Source of the DNA: CBDFHV01 sp965247705
GTDB lineage: Bacteria > Pseudomonadota > Alphaproteobacteria > Rhodospirillales > CAMCUA01
NCBI GenBank assembly: GCA_965247705.1
Contig: CBDFHV010000047.1
Span: 9,575 to 73,574 of the forward strand
Reading direction: 5' to 3'
Length of the DNA stretch: 64,000 nt
The notes under the pieces are model-generated. The model did no database searches and was not told the DNA's origin. It saw nothing but the letters and a program-made list of their open reading frames with translations. The position numbers and the translations under genes were made by a program. Numbering within the stretch: the stretch's first letter is position 1; each line of letters begins with the position of its first letter. This document shows, in pieces, positions 1 to 9,029 of the stretch.

Positions 1-485
1 TTGCCGAACAGGTCGACGCCACTGCCGGGGCGACTGAGATTGAAGCGCTTGCCGACGACGTCCTCGATCTTGGTGAGGCCGCTGTTCCTCGGTGTCCAGA
101 ATTGTGCGGGCGTCGTTTCCAAGGGAAACATCAGGCGCAGGTTCGTGTACTTTTTCCCCTTGGCGAAGCCGGTTCCCGAATAAGCTTGCAGGGAGATGCC
201 CGCCAGCATGCCGGTCGCGAAATCCTGTTGCCCTTCGCCCAGGAGCCGGGCGTTCACCGAGGCACCGGCCGTCGACTCGACCGAGGAGTTGATCTCCAGC
301 TTCTTGTTCATCAGGCTCGACCAGCCTAGGGCAAGAAACTGGATCGTGCCCTCCAGGGGTCCGCCGCCCACGGTAATCCGATTTGGCCAGCCGTCCCGCG
401 CGGCGTGGGCGGGCAAGCTGAACACCGTCGCGGCAACCACGATGGCGGCTGCCGTTTTCCAGTTTCGACTTATCGTATCCTGCAT
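1..485 (-). CDS. TAXI-family TRAP transporter solute-binding protein (partial)
   Basis: Periplasmic substrate receptor of a TRAP uptake system; the window edge cuts off its C-terminal part. The ATG at 485-483 follows a strong AGGAGG ribosome site that overlaps the stop codon (TAG) of the upstream permease gene, which fixes the start. The visible 161 codons begin with a short charged stretch and a hydrophobic signal segment ending near an AHA cleavage-like site. A GGGPLEGTI segment and an SSVESTAGASVNARLL segment follow, resembling the TAXI pattern of a glycine-rich first strand and then a TGGSVEN-like motif. It lies directly after a fused 4TM/12TM permease, the usual TAXI partner. The substrate cannot be told from sequence. 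Confidence 0.85.
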   Translation of the reverse strand, partial: MQDTISRNWKTAAAIVVAATVFSLPAHAARDGWPNRITVGGGPLEGTIQFLALGWSSLMNKKLEINSSVESTAGASVNARLLGEGQQDFATGMLAGISLQAYSGTGFAKGKKYTNLRLMFPLETTPAQFWTPRNSGLTKIEDVVGKRFNLSRPGSGVDLFG

Positions 486-495
486 GGTTCGCCTC

Positions 496-2490
496 CTATG
501 AGCTTGTATTGTCGTTGTTTTCGTTATCGAGTTCGGCCGCTCCATTACGGGCCTTTACTCCGGGTCGAGTCCGCCTGAGAACCAGGGTTGACATCTCGTA
601 CCATGCTCCCAGGACGAAGGCGCCCAATCCCACGCCATCGCTCACCCAGCCTGGCCGGATCAGCAACAGGGCAGCAGTGCCGAGGACGACGCGCCGCCAC
701 AGCGGTTTTCGCCAATTTAGCACACAATGGGAGAGCGCATAGACGCCGAGGCAGGCAGTCGCGACGGTCATTCCTATCCGCCACCACGGGCCGTCAAGCA
801 GCAGAGAAGGACCGTAGACAAACATGTAGGGGACAATGTAGGCGGCGATGCCGAGCCGCACCGCGAGAAAACCAACGGTCATGGCGTTGCTGCCGGCAAG
901 TCCCGCGGCGGCGAACGCCGATACCGCCACCGGCGGCGTGATGGTGGCCAGAGCGGCGAAATAAAAGATGAAGAGGTGGCCGGCAAGCACCGGCACACCC
1001 ACCTTTTCCAGGGCTGGTCCGGCCGAGGCCGCGGCGATCAGGTAGGCGGCCACGGTCGGCACCCCCATCCCCAGGACCATGGACACCACCATGACCGCCA
1101 TCAGCGCCAGCAGCGTACTGTTTCCCACGTAGCCGAGCAGGAGATCGGCGAATTTCAACCCCAGCCCGGTCAGGGACAGGACTCCGACGACGACCCCCGC
1201 CAGGGCGCACGGGGCGGCCACATCCATCGCCGAAACGAGGGCCCGGTAGAGGGCCTCGGCCGTCGCTCTGAGGCCCATCCGAGTTTCCGCCTTGAGCCAG
1301 CTCGCCACCATGGCAGCCAGGATTCCGTAGAACGCCGACTTCATGGGCGAGACCTGCTCGATCACAAGAAAGTAGAGCAGAACGACGATCGGCAGCAGCA
1401 GGTGGCCGTTGCGCCGAATGACCGTGGCGAAGCGCGGCAGGCTGTCGCGCGGCAGGCCCATCATGCCGAGATTGTCGGCCTCGACACTGATCATGAAGAA
1501 TACGGAAACAAAGTAGAGGATCGCCGGTATCAAGGCCGCGGCGGCAATCGTCAGGTAGGGAATTCCCGTCACTTCCGCCATGACGAAGGCGGTCACGCCC
1601 ATGACCGGAGGCATGAGCTGTCCACCGGTCGACGCCACGGCCTCGACCGCCCCGGCAAACGCGGGACGATAGCCCATCCGTTTCATCAGCGGGATCGTGA
1701 AAGCACCGGTCGTCACCACGTTGCTGACCGAGCTCCCCGACATGGTGCCGAACAGGGAACTGGCCACCACCGCCACCTTGGCCGGCCCGCCCTTGGCTTG
1801 ACCGGCCAGGGCCAGGGCGGTGTCGATAAACAGACGTCCGGCGCCCGAGCGCTGCAGCACCGTGCCGAAGATAATGAAGAACATGATGAAGGTGGCGGAT
1901 GCCGCCATCGCCTGGCCGTAAATGCCGTCGACGCTGTAGAGATAGGTGATGGTCCGCTCGAAGGAATAGCCCCGGTGGCCCCACAAACCCGGCAGCAGGT
2001 CGCCGAACATGGCATAGGCGACACAGATAACGGCCAGCGTCGGCAGCACCAGTCCCTGCAATCGCCGGCCCATCTCGAGAATCAGTAGGAACGTTACTGT
2101 TGCAAAGACGACGTCGTAGGTGTTGGGCGTCACGCCCACCCGATAGAGGACCGCGTCGAAATCAATCATGATGTAGAGCACGGTCGCCCAAGCCAGAACC
2201 ACGAGAGCGTAGTCAGCGATTCCTGGACCCCGTTCCCGACCTCGCGCGGTCGCCGCGATCAGTAGAAACGTCAGTGATGCCGTCAGTGACAGGTGGACCG
2301 CACGGAGCACCCATGGCTGGATCGGCTGTACCATGAGGACATAAATGTGAAAGACGGCGCCCAAGGCGCCGGCAACGAACAATGTCCGTCCCAGCACGCT
2401 GGGGACGATGCGGTGACGGGCGTCCGGCGCTTGCTCGGGTGGCGCTACGCTGTCATCGGGATTGCCGCCGGGCCGCGTGTCGGAACTCAT
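496..2490 (-). CDS. TRAP transporter fused permease (DctQ-DctM type)
   Basis: Inner-membrane permease of a TAXI-TRAP system, 664 aa, with the small 4TM and large 12TM subunits fused in one chain. It is hydrophobic throughout. The conserved large-subunit segment GTMSGSSVSNVVTTGAFTIP lies near residue 250, followed by STGGQLMPPVMG. The length fits the 4TM/12TM fusion family. It is the first gene of a minus-strand pair with the TAXI receptor, 10 bases apart. TRAP systems import small organic acids or related solutes using an ion gradient; the substrate here is unknown. Confidence 0.92.
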   Translation of the reverse strand: MSSDTRPGGNPDDSVAPPEQAPDARHRIVPSVLGRTLFVAGALGAVFHIYVLMVQPIQPWVLRAVHLSLTASLTFLLIAATARGRERGPGIADYALVVLAWATVLYIMIDFDAVLYRVGVTPNTYDVVFATVTFLLILEMGRRLQGLVLPTLAVICVAYAMFGDLLPGLWGHRGYSFERTITYLYSVDGIYGQAMAASATFIMFFIIFGTVLQRSGAGRLFIDTALALAGQAKGGPAKVAVVASSLFGTMSGSSVSNVVTTGAFTIPLMKRMGYRPAFAGAVEAVASTGGQLMPPVMGVTAFVMAEVTGIPYLTIAAAALIPAILYFVSVFFMISVEADNLGMMGLPRDSLPRFATVIRRNGHLLLPIVVLLYFLVIEQVSPMKSAFYGILAAMVASWLKAETRMGLRATAEALYRALVSAMDVAAPCALAGVVVGVLSLTGLGLKFADLLLGYVGNSTLLALMAVMVVSMVLGMGVPTVAAYLIAAASAGPALEKVGVPVLAGHLFIFYFAALATITPPVAVSAFAAAGLAGSNAMTVGFLAVRLGIAAYIVPYMFVYGPSLLLDGPWWRIGMTVATACLGVYALSHCVLNWRKPLWRRVVLGTAALLLIRPGWVSDGVGLGAFVLGAWYEMSTLVLRRTRPGVKARNGAAELDNENNDNTSS

Positions 2491-2913
2491 TAGTGGTCAT
2501 CCTTCGCCTTTCGCGCCCGCGGCGGAGGTTTTGTCGGCCTTAGCGCCGGCGCTCGCCAATCTTCCGGCGCGCAACCCGGCAGGTGACAGTCCAGGGACCG
2601 ACTCCGCGTGTCCAGTCCGGTAGACGCACTTTCGTCCCCCATGTCTTCCATGCACGGGAGACCCGATCCCCTGCTGCCGCATCCATTGTGGAAAGCGATC
2701 GGCACCTTCCCGGAGGCGGTTGCACAAGTTAGCACGGAATTTGCCTCCCGCATCAGCGACGTCAGACGGAACCCCTATCGATAGGGCGAGTCATACGTTC
2801 TCGCCACCCGCTCTTCGGCACAGCTCGAACCGCCATTCGGCCCGCAAATAACGCCAGTCTGGTATATGACGGGTCATGAACCGAGGGCCTGCCCCTGACG
2901 GCGCGAGCCGATC
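2491..2913. other. Intergenic region, no convincing gene
   Basis: This 423-base gap separates the TRAP pair on the minus strand from the flippase-like gene on the plus strand, so it should hold divergent promoters. The only long open frame (2753-2490, minus) has a Cys/Arg/Pro-rich composition with no recognisable domain. Its TAA does overlap the permease start as TAATG. I see no clear terminator, repeat or RNA. Confidence 0.4.
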
Positions 2914-3957
2914 GTGAACCGTAGCCAAAGAAATCTGCGGCTAATGGCGGTGCTTGGCCTCGCCCTAGGCCTCAGCCTGACCGGCTACTTGATCGTGGCG
3001 CAGGACTTGACCGCGCTCGGCGCGGCCCTCGCGGCGCTCGGCTGGGGCGTGGCCCTGCTGCCGTTCACCTATCTGCCCCACGTGTTGATCGCCGCCCAGT
3101 GCCTGCGACTGATCTTTCCCTCCGGCGCGGTGCCGGGCTATTGGCGCAGTCTCTGGGGCACGGTGGTCGCACGGGCGGTCAATATCCTGTTGCCGGTGGC
3201 GAGCCTTGGCGGCGACGTGGTCCGGGCACGCATCATCGCCCAGGGCGGAATCCCCGGCGCGGTGGCCGGCGCCGGGGCGACGGTCGACAAGACGGTGCAG
3301 ACCGTCTCCCTGGTGCTGTGGGGGATGATTGGAATCGCCACGCTGCTGTGGCTGGAGGCCGATCCCGAGATTGTTCGCGCGGCGGCAGTCTTCACCGTCG
3401 GTCTCGCCGCCGCCGCGATCTGCTTCGTGCTGGTGCAGCGGTCGGGCGCCCTGATGCTGGTGTCTCGATATTTGGCGCGTCACGGCGCCGTCGCCGTGGC
3501 CGAATTCGCCGCCCACGCCGACACGGCGCTTCAGGAGAGCTACCGCCGGGGCGGCCGATTCCTGTTCGCCACGGTCTTGATGACGTTGGCGCGCGCGACC
3601 CTCACCCTGGAGGTCTGGCTCGCCGCCCATCTGATCGGCCTGCCCGTTGGATTGGCCGAGGCCCTGATGCTGAAAAGCTTGACCGGGATGGTGCGGGGCG
3701 TTGCCTTCGTGGTGCCGAGCGGCCTCGGCGTGCAGGAAGGAGCATTCATCCTCCTCGGCGGCCTGCTTGGTCAGCCGGCGGAGGCGATGCTTGCCGTGGC
3801 CCTGGCTATCCGCGGCCGCGAAATTCTGGTCAGCCTACCGACGCTGGTTTGCTGGCAACTCATGGAGAGCTGCTTGGTGTTGCACCGGGTTGGGCAACCC
3901 CGCCCGGCGGACGCGCCGAGGCATGAAGCCAACCCCGCCACTCGCCCGGATGCCTGA
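2914..3957 (+). CDS. Flippase-like / LPG-synthase-TM (UPF0104) membrane protein
   Basis: Integral membrane protein of 347 aa with about eight hydrophobic segments. It resembles the lysylphosphatidylglycerol synthase transmembrane/UPF0104 family (also HpnL-like), whose members are linked to moving or modifying lipids. Recognisable family features are the charged-residue-bearing motif LPVASLGGDVVRARI near residue 93 and the glycine-rich VPSGLGVQEGAF segment near residue 267. Its 3' end overlaps the convergent acyltransferase gene by 98 bases. Lying beside a phosphonolipid gene set, it may translocate the modified lipid or its precursor. That role is inference; only the membrane family is visible. 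Confidence 0.75.
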   Translation: MNRSQRNLRLMAVLGLALGLSLTGYLIVAQDLTALGAALAALGWGVALLPFTYLPHVLIAAQCLRLIFPSGAVPGYWRSLWGTVVARAVNILLPVASLGGDVVRARIIAQGGIPGAVAGAGATVDKTVQTVSLVLWGMIGIATLLWLEADPEIVRAAAVFTVGLAAAAICFVLVQRSGALMLVSRYLARHGAVAVAEFAAHADTALQESYRRGGRFLFATVLMTLARATLTLEVWLAAHLIGLPVGLAEALMLKSLTGMVRGVAFVVPSGLGVQEGAFILLGGLLGQPAEAMLAVALAIRGREILVSLPTLVCWQLMESCLVLHRVGQPRPADAPRHEANPATRPDA

Positions 3958-4882
3958 GCACCACGGTTTCGAGACGCCTTGCGTAGGCCTGGATCGCGCT
4001 TTGCACGGCCGCCCGGCCTCCTACCGCTCGATCGAGGGGAAGCGGCGGCTCGATCACCGTCTCGAACACGCCGTCGACGGACCTTACGGTGAACGCCGGC
4101 AGCAATGGGGCTGAAGCCTCATAGGCAATGTCGGGCGCCCCGGAGGCGAGCCCGATCGTGCCATCGAGAAACGGCACTTCGACGGGTCGGCGCGCGTCTT
4201 CGCGCGCGACCAACGAGACGAACCCGTTGGCGCGGAGCATTTGCAGCAGGGTCCGGAGCGCCATGGTCGGACTGTCCGGATCGAGTTCGACGCGATCGGC
4301 GAGAAATCGCGCTTCGATCCGCTGGCGATAGGGGTTGAGCAGTCGCCAGCCGAGTTGAGTGTCGGAGAAGCCGTGCCGCGGATGGCTGAGGTGACCGATC
4401 CGGTAGCCGGCGTCGAACAGAGCCATTTTGGCGAGCAGGCTGGCGAACACGAAATGTCCAGACCAGATGACGACCCCCTTGCCGCCCGCCCGCGCCGCCT
4501 CCAGATGCTCGGCGCCGAGGAGGCGCATCGCCGGTCGCCAGTCGCCGGGCCGAGCAGCACGGCACAATTGCAGCAGTGATTCCAGGTCGTTGGCGGCAAG
4601 GTCTCCGGGGATCGCATCCAACGGCATGGATGTCGATCGCGCGCCAAGGAGGCCGGAAATCCGTCGCGCCATCCCTTCTCCGTCCCAGCCCATGCGCTGC
4701 AGGGGCGCGAAACGCCGCCCGAAACCGCGCCACGCGGGCTCGGGCAATAGCCGCGCGATCGCCGTCATGATCGGCATGCCCAGTAGAACGGCGGCATCGT
4801 GGGCGTCGGCGATCGGGGGACGGGATGATTTTCGGATTGGCATGATGTGGTGGTACCCCGGGGCGGACGGCGTCGTGGTCAT
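3860..4882 (-). CDS. LpxL/HtrB-like lysophospholipid acyltransferase family protein
   Basis: 340-aa protein of the LPLAT superfamily, which transfers acyl chains to glycolipids or lysolipids at the membrane. A central GVVIWSGHFVFASLLAKM segment matches the position of the HX4D/E catalytic motif, but the acidic residue is replaced by Ser (His-Phe-Val-Phe-Ala-Ser). Later landmarks such as GFVSLVAREDARRP and a hydrophobic LPAF strand fit the family fold. I chose the ATG at 4882; the open frame extends further upstream but gives no family-like sequence. The gene is divergent from pepM across about 180 bases. It may acylate the phosphonolipid backbone, or be an inactive relative. Confidence 0.65.
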   Translation of the reverse strand: MTTTPSAPGYHHIMPIRKSSRPPIADAHDAAVLLGMPIMTAIARLLPEPAWRGFGRRFAPLQRMGWDGEGMARRISGLLGARSTSMPLDAIPGDLAANDLESLLQLCRAARPGDWRPAMRLLGAEHLEAARAGGKGVVIWSGHFVFASLLAKMALFDAGYRIGHLSHPRHGFSDTQLGWRLLNPYRQRIEARFLADRVELDPDSPTMALRTLLQMLRANGFVSLVAREDARRPVEVPFLDGTIGLASGAPDIAYEASAPLLPAFTVRSVDGVFETVIEPPLPLDRAVGGRAAVQSAIQAYARRLETVVLRHPGEWRGWLHASARPPGGVAQPGATPSSSP

Positions 4883-5064
4883 CGGTATTCCGTTGCACTT
4901 CGACGCCCATTGGACCGGTCCCGCGCCAACAAAAAGTACAAATCTGTTTCCGAACAACTGCAAATTCGCTACATCATGAATTCGATCCGGGAAAAATCGG
5001 TAATGACGCGGCGGTGCCGGGCCCCATGGCCCGCCATTGATTCGCGCACGGGAGAGAACTGACA

Positions 5065-6738
5065 ATGTTGACGGCACTAAAGCAAGGCATCGAGACTCCG
5101 GTTCGGCTGGTCGGCGGCAAAACCGACGCCGAGTCGAAGGCGGCCCGGTTGCGGGCGATGCTCCAATCCCCCGACCTCCGCTTCATCATGGAGGCCCACA
5201 ACGGGCTGTCGGCCAAGATCGTCGAAGAGGCCGGATTTGAGGGCGTTTGGGCATCCGGGCTTTCGATTTCGACGGCGCTCGGCGTGCGCGATAACAACGA
5301 GGCGTCATGGACGCAGATTCTCGAGGTGCTGGAGTTCATGTCGGACGCGACGGCAATTCCGATCCTTGTCGACGGCGATACCGGATACGGCAATTTCAAC
5401 AACTTCCGCCGGCTTGTTCAGAAGCTGTGCCAGCGCGATATTGCCGGCGTGTGCATCGAGGACAAGCTGTTCCCGAAGACGAACTCCTTCCTTGGCAGCA
5501 ACCAGCCACTGGCCGACGTCGAGGAGTTCTGCGGCAAGATCAAGGCCGGTAAGGACAGCCAGACCGACGACGCCTTCAATATCGTGGCGCGGATCGAGGC
5601 GCTGATCGCCGGTTGGGGCATGGACGAGGCGCTGCGCCGGGCCGAGGCCTATCACGCCGCCGGCGCCGATGCGCTGGTGATCCATTCCAAGAAGTCGACC
5701 CCCGACGAGATCCTCACCTTCTGCCGCGAATGGGACAACCGGTGCCCGCTGGTGCTGATCCCGACCAAGTATTATCGGACCCCGACCGACCGCTTCCGCG
5801 AGGTCGGGGCTTCCCTGGTCATCTGGGCGAACCACAACCTGCGGGCGGCGATCAGTTCGATGCGCGAGGTCTCCCGGCGGCTGAAGGACGAAGAGACGCT
5901 GATCACCGTCGAGGACGAGGTGGCCCGCCTCGGCGACGTGTTCGCCCTCGCCGGCAACGACGAACTGGAGCAAGCCGAGGTCCGCTACCTGACCAAGCAA
6001 AAGCCGCCCGGCGGCGTGCTTCTGGCGGCGACACGCGGCAGCGCACTTGGCGAACTCACCCGCGACAAGCCCAAGTGCATGCTCGACGTGCGCGGCACCA
6101 GCATCCTCCAGCGCCACGTCGACATCCTGAACAATCACGACATCCGCGACGTCACGGTCGTTACCGGCTACCGGGACGACACAATCGATCTCGCCAACAT
6201 CGAGACGGTACGCAACGAAGCCCATGGGGAGACCGGAGAGGCGGCATCCCTGGCGCTGGCCCGCGAGCGGCTGAATTCCGCCTGCGTCGTCGGCTACGGC
6301 GACATCGTCTATCGGCCTTTCGTGCTGTCCATGCTGCTGGACTCGGAAGCCGACATCGCCGTCGTGGTCGATACCGACTGGCGCGAGCGGCGCGAGAACG
6401 GCACCGAGAAGCCTGCCGACCTGGTCCGTTGCGGCGAGCCGTTCACGACTGATTTCCTCGACGACACGCCGGTGACCCTCACCGACATCGGCCCCGATGT
6501 CGAGGCTGCCGACGGCGAATGGGTCGGGCTGATGAAACTGACCGATGCGGGCGCGGCACGGGTCAGCGCGGAGCTGGACAGCATGGCCGACGACGGCACG
6601 CTTGCGCGCGCTGGACTGACCGACCTGTTGCGCCGGCTGATCCAGGCCGGCGAAAAACCGGCGGTGGTCTACATCACCGGCAGCTGGCTCGACGTCAACG
6701 ACGCCTTCGATCTTGCCCAGGCGCGCAACGTGACCTGA
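5065..6738 (+). CDS. pepM: Phosphoenolpyruvate mutase fused to nucleotidyltransferase domain
   Basis: Bifunctional-looking 557-aa protein that should start phosphonate synthesis by rearranging PEP to phosphonopyruvate, forming the C-P bond. Residues about 20-295 are the PEP mutase of the isocitrate-lyase superfamily. Metal ligands lie in VDGDTGYGN (D103, D105), followed by IEDKLFPKTNS (131-141), the mutase signature that separates it from lyases. Residues about 315-557 form a sugar-nucleotide/cytidylyltransferase-like domain starting LLAATRGSALGELTRDKPK. In active relatives this loop reads LAAGxGxRL; here Gly is Thr and Arg is Ala, so the second domain may be weak or inactive. A GGGAGA-type ribosome site precedes the ATG. 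The stop TGA abuts the next ATG, showing an operon. Confidence 0.95.
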   Translation: MLTALKQGIETPVRLVGGKTDAESKAARLRAMLQSPDLRFIMEAHNGLSAKIVEEAGFEGVWASGLSISTALGVRDNNEASWTQILEVLEFMSDATAIPILVDGDTGYGNFNNFRRLVQKLCQRDIAGVCIEDKLFPKTNSFLGSNQPLADVEEFCGKIKAGKDSQTDDAFNIVARIEALIAGWGMDEALRRAEAYHAAGADALVIHSKKSTPDEILTFCREWDNRCPLVLIPTKYYRTPTDRFREVGASLVIWANHNLRAAISSMREVSRRLKDEETLITVEDEVARLGDVFALAGNDELEQAEVRYLTKQKPPGGVLLAATRGSALGELTRDKPKCMLDVRGTSILQRHVDILNNHDIRDVTVVTGYRDDTIDLANIETVRNEAHGETGEAASLALARERLNSACVVGYGDIVYRPFVLSMLLDSEADIAVVVDTDWRERRENGTEKPADLVRCGEPFTTDFLDDTPVTLTDIGPDVEAADGEWVGLMKLTDAGAARVSAELDSMADDGTLARAGLTDLLRRLIQAGEKPAVVYITGSWLDVNDAFDLAQARNVT

Positions 6739-7890
6739 ATGATCGAAGCGAGCGACTTCCTCGGCGCGGCGCGAGCCCGCGGACTGGACTTCTTCACCGG
6801 CGTGCCGTGCAGTTTCCTGACGCCGTTGATCAACGGCGTCATCAGCGATCCGGCGACAACCTATGTCGGCGCGACCAGCGAGGGCGAAGCGGTCGCCATC
6901 GCCGCCGGGGCCTGGCTCGCCGGCCGCGGCACCGTGGTCATGTGCCAGAATTCGGGCCTCGGCAACACGGTCAATCCGTTGACGTCTCTCAACTGGCCGT
7001 TCCGAATTCCCGCACTGCTGATCGTCACCTGGCGCGGCCAGCCGGGCCTTAAGGACGAGCCGCAACACGAACTGATGGGCGAGATCACGGAGGGGATGCT
7101 CGACGTGATACGGGTCGGCCATGCCCGCTTCCCGACCGATGTGGCGGATCTGGGGCCGGCCCTGGACGAGGCCGTCGCCGCCATGGGCCGCGAGAGCCTG
7201 CCCTATGCCCTGGTCATGGCGAAGGGCAGCGTCGCCACATCGTCCCTCGATGAGCCGCCGTTGCCCGATCGGCCGCCGGGCGCCCGCGAGGATCTGCGCG
7301 CCGCCGGCCCCCGCCCGCGGCGCATCGACGCCATGGAGCGGCTGCTGGCCCTGCTGCCGGAGGATGCGGCCTATGTCGCCACCACCGGCTATTGCGGGCG
7401 CGAGCTGTTCACCGTCGCCGACCGGGCGCAACACCTCTATCAAGTGGGCTCCATGGGCGGCGCCACGGCCATGGGCCTCGGCGTCGCGCTGAACGTTCAG
7501 CGGCCCGTGGTCGTGCTCGATGGCGACGGTGCCGCGCTGATGAAGCTCGGCAACCTGGCGACCATCGGCGCACGCCAGCCGGCGAACCTGATCCACATCC
7601 TGTTCGACAACGAGGCCCATGTGTCCACCGGCGGCCAGGCAACCGTGTCATCCGGCGTCGACTTCGCCGCCGCGGCGATCGCCTGCGGCTACCGCTATGC
7701 CGCCGTGGCCGACGACCTGTCGGGCTTCGAGACCGCACTTGGCCGCGTCCTCACCGAACCGGGTCCGCGACTGGTGCACTTGAAGGTGGCCACCGGCACC
7801 GTTGACGATCTCGGCCGGCCGACGATCTCCCCGGCGGACGTGGCGCTTCGCTTCCGATCTTTCCTCGCCACCGAACGGAAGGCGGCATGA
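6739..7890 (+). CDS. ppd: Phosphonopyruvate decarboxylase
   Basis: 383-aa thiamine-diphosphate enzyme that decarboxylates phosphonopyruvate to phosphonoacetaldehyde, the step that makes PEP mutase irreversible in practice. The N-terminal half carries FFTGVPCSFLTPLING and NSGLGNTVNPLTSLN, typical of Ppd (cofactor pyrimidine side and active-site Glu in TSEGEAVAIAAG). The C-terminal half contains the ThDP/Mg motif starting GDGAALMKLGN near residue 261 and a downstream Asn in LFDNEAHVSTGGQ. The start ATG follows the pepM stop with no gap and its end overlaps the transaminase start by 4 bases, so the three are translationally coupled. Confidence 0.95.
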   Translation: MIEASDFLGAARARGLDFFTGVPCSFLTPLINGVISDPATTYVGATSEGEAVAIAAGAWLAGRGTVVMCQNSGLGNTVNPLTSLNWPFRIPALLIVTWRGQPGLKDEPQHELMGEITEGMLDVIRVGHARFPTDVADLGPALDEAVAAMGRESLPYALVMAKGSVATSSLDEPPLPDRPPGAREDLRAAGPRPRRIDAMERLLALLPEDAAYVATTGYCGRELFTVADRAQHLYQVGSMGGATAMGLGVALNVQRPVVVLDGDGAALMKLGNLATIGARQPANLIHILFDNEAHVSTGGQATVSSGVDFAAAAIACGYRYAAVADDLSGFETALGRVLTEPGPRLVHLKVATGTVDDLGRPTISPADVALRFRSFLATERKAA

Positions 7891-9029
7891 GCGGCCGTCG
7901 CGGCGACCCGCTGCTGCTGACGCCGGGACCGCTGACCACATCGCGGGCGGTCAAGACGGCAATGTTGCACGACTGGGGTTCGCGCGATGAGAAGTTCATC
8001 GCCATGAACCGCGGGGTTTGCGAGCGTTTGCTGGTGCTTGCCAACGCTACCGAAAGCCACGTCGCGGTACCGATCCAGGGCAGCGGTACCTTCGCCGTCG
8101 AGGCCATGCTGGGCACCTTCGTGCCGCCCGGCGGGCGGGTACTGGTGCTGGTCAATGGCGCCTATGGCCGGCGCATGGTCGAGATCTGCCGCGCCATCGG
8201 GCGCGACGCTGTCGTCTATGAGACCGCCGAGGACACGCCGCCCGATCCGGCATTGGTGGCCCGGCATCTGGCCGACGACACGGCGATCGGCGACGTCGTG
8301 CTGGTCCATTGCGAGACCACGTCGGGCATCCTCAACCCGGTGGCGGACGTGGCGACCGTCGTGGCGGCGGCGGGACGGCGCCTGCTGCTCGATTCCATGA
8401 GTGCCTTTGGCGCCCTTCCCATCGACGCGGCGAAAATACCGTTCGCGGCCCTTGCCGCATCCGCCAACAAGTGCCTCCAAGGGGTGCCGGGGCTCGCCTT
8501 CGTGATCGCGGAGGCCCAGCGCCTCGCCGCGTGCGACGGCCACGCGCCCTCGCTCAGCCTCGATCTGGCGGCACAGTGCCGCGCTATGGAAAAGAACGGT
8601 CAGTGGCGTTTCACGCCACCGACTCACGTCGTCGCGGCGTTGGCCCAGGCCCTTGCCGAGCACGAGGCGGAAGGTGGCGTCGCCGGCCGACACGCGCGAT
8701 ACGCCCGCAATTGCGCGGTGTTGATCGACGGCATGCGGGCACTCGGTTTCCAGACGCTGCTGCCGGACCGGCTGCAGGCGCCGATCATCGTCACCTTTCC
8801 CGTGCCGGAGCATCCGAAGTTCGATTTTGGACGATTCTACGAGACGTTGAAGGAAGAAGGTTACGTCATCTACCCCGGCAAGCTGGCCAAGGTCGACAGC
8901 TTCCGCATCGGCTGCATCGGCGATTTCGACGACTCCGACATGGCCGGCGCGCTCGAGGCCGTTCGGCGAAGCCTCGCAGCGATGGGCGTGGCGCTGAACG
9001 CGTCGCCGTGGGCGGCGACGGCGCCGTGA
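7887..9029 (+). CDS. phnW: 2-aminoethylphosphonate:pyruvate transaminase
   Basis: 380-aa class V PLP aminotransferase. In this context it should convert phosphonoacetaldehyde plus alanine to AEP plus pyruvate; the reverse reaction is used in catabolic operons. Family features visible are LLLTPGPLTTSRAVK at the N-terminus, the QGSGTFAVEAMLG loop, LLLDSMSAFGALPID with the PLP-ring Asp, and SANKCLQGVPGLAFVIA with the Schiff-base Lys. It overlaps ppd by ATGA and the following cytidylyltransferase by GTGA. Being downstream of pepM-ppd supports a biosynthetic direction. Confidence 0.95.
   Translation: MSGRRGDPLLLTPGPLTTSRAVKTAMLHDWGSRDEKFIAMNRGVCERLLVLANATESHVAVPIQGSGTFAVEAMLGTFVPPGGRVLVLVNGAYGRRMVEICRAIGRDAVVYETAEDTPPDPALVARHLADDTAIGDVVLVHCETTSGILNPVADVATVVAAAGRRLLLDSMSAFGALPIDAAKIPFAALAASANKCLQGVPGLAFVIAEAQRLAACDGHAPSLSLDLAAQCRAMEKNGQWRFTPPTHVVAALAQALAEHEAEGGVAGRHARYARNCAVLIDGMRALGFQTLLPDRLQAPIIVTFPVPEHPKFDFGRFYETLKEEGYVIYPGKLAKVDSFRIGCIGDFDDSDMAGALEAVRRSLAAMGVALNASPWAATAP

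Noticed and set aside
727..2088. 453-codon plus-strand frame opposite the TRAP permease
   Set aside because: It is a His/Gly/Arg-rich shadow of the membrane protein on the other strand.
2490..2753. 87-codon minus-strand frame whose stop overlaps the TRAP permease start
   Set aside because: The composition is Cys/Arg/Pro-rich, no domain is visible, and other frames over the same bases are also open. The TAATG overlap alone is not enough.
5305..7620. 771-codon minus-strand frame opposite pepM and ppd
   Set aside because: It is a shadow of two strongly recognisable genes on the plus strand, common in GC-rich DNA.
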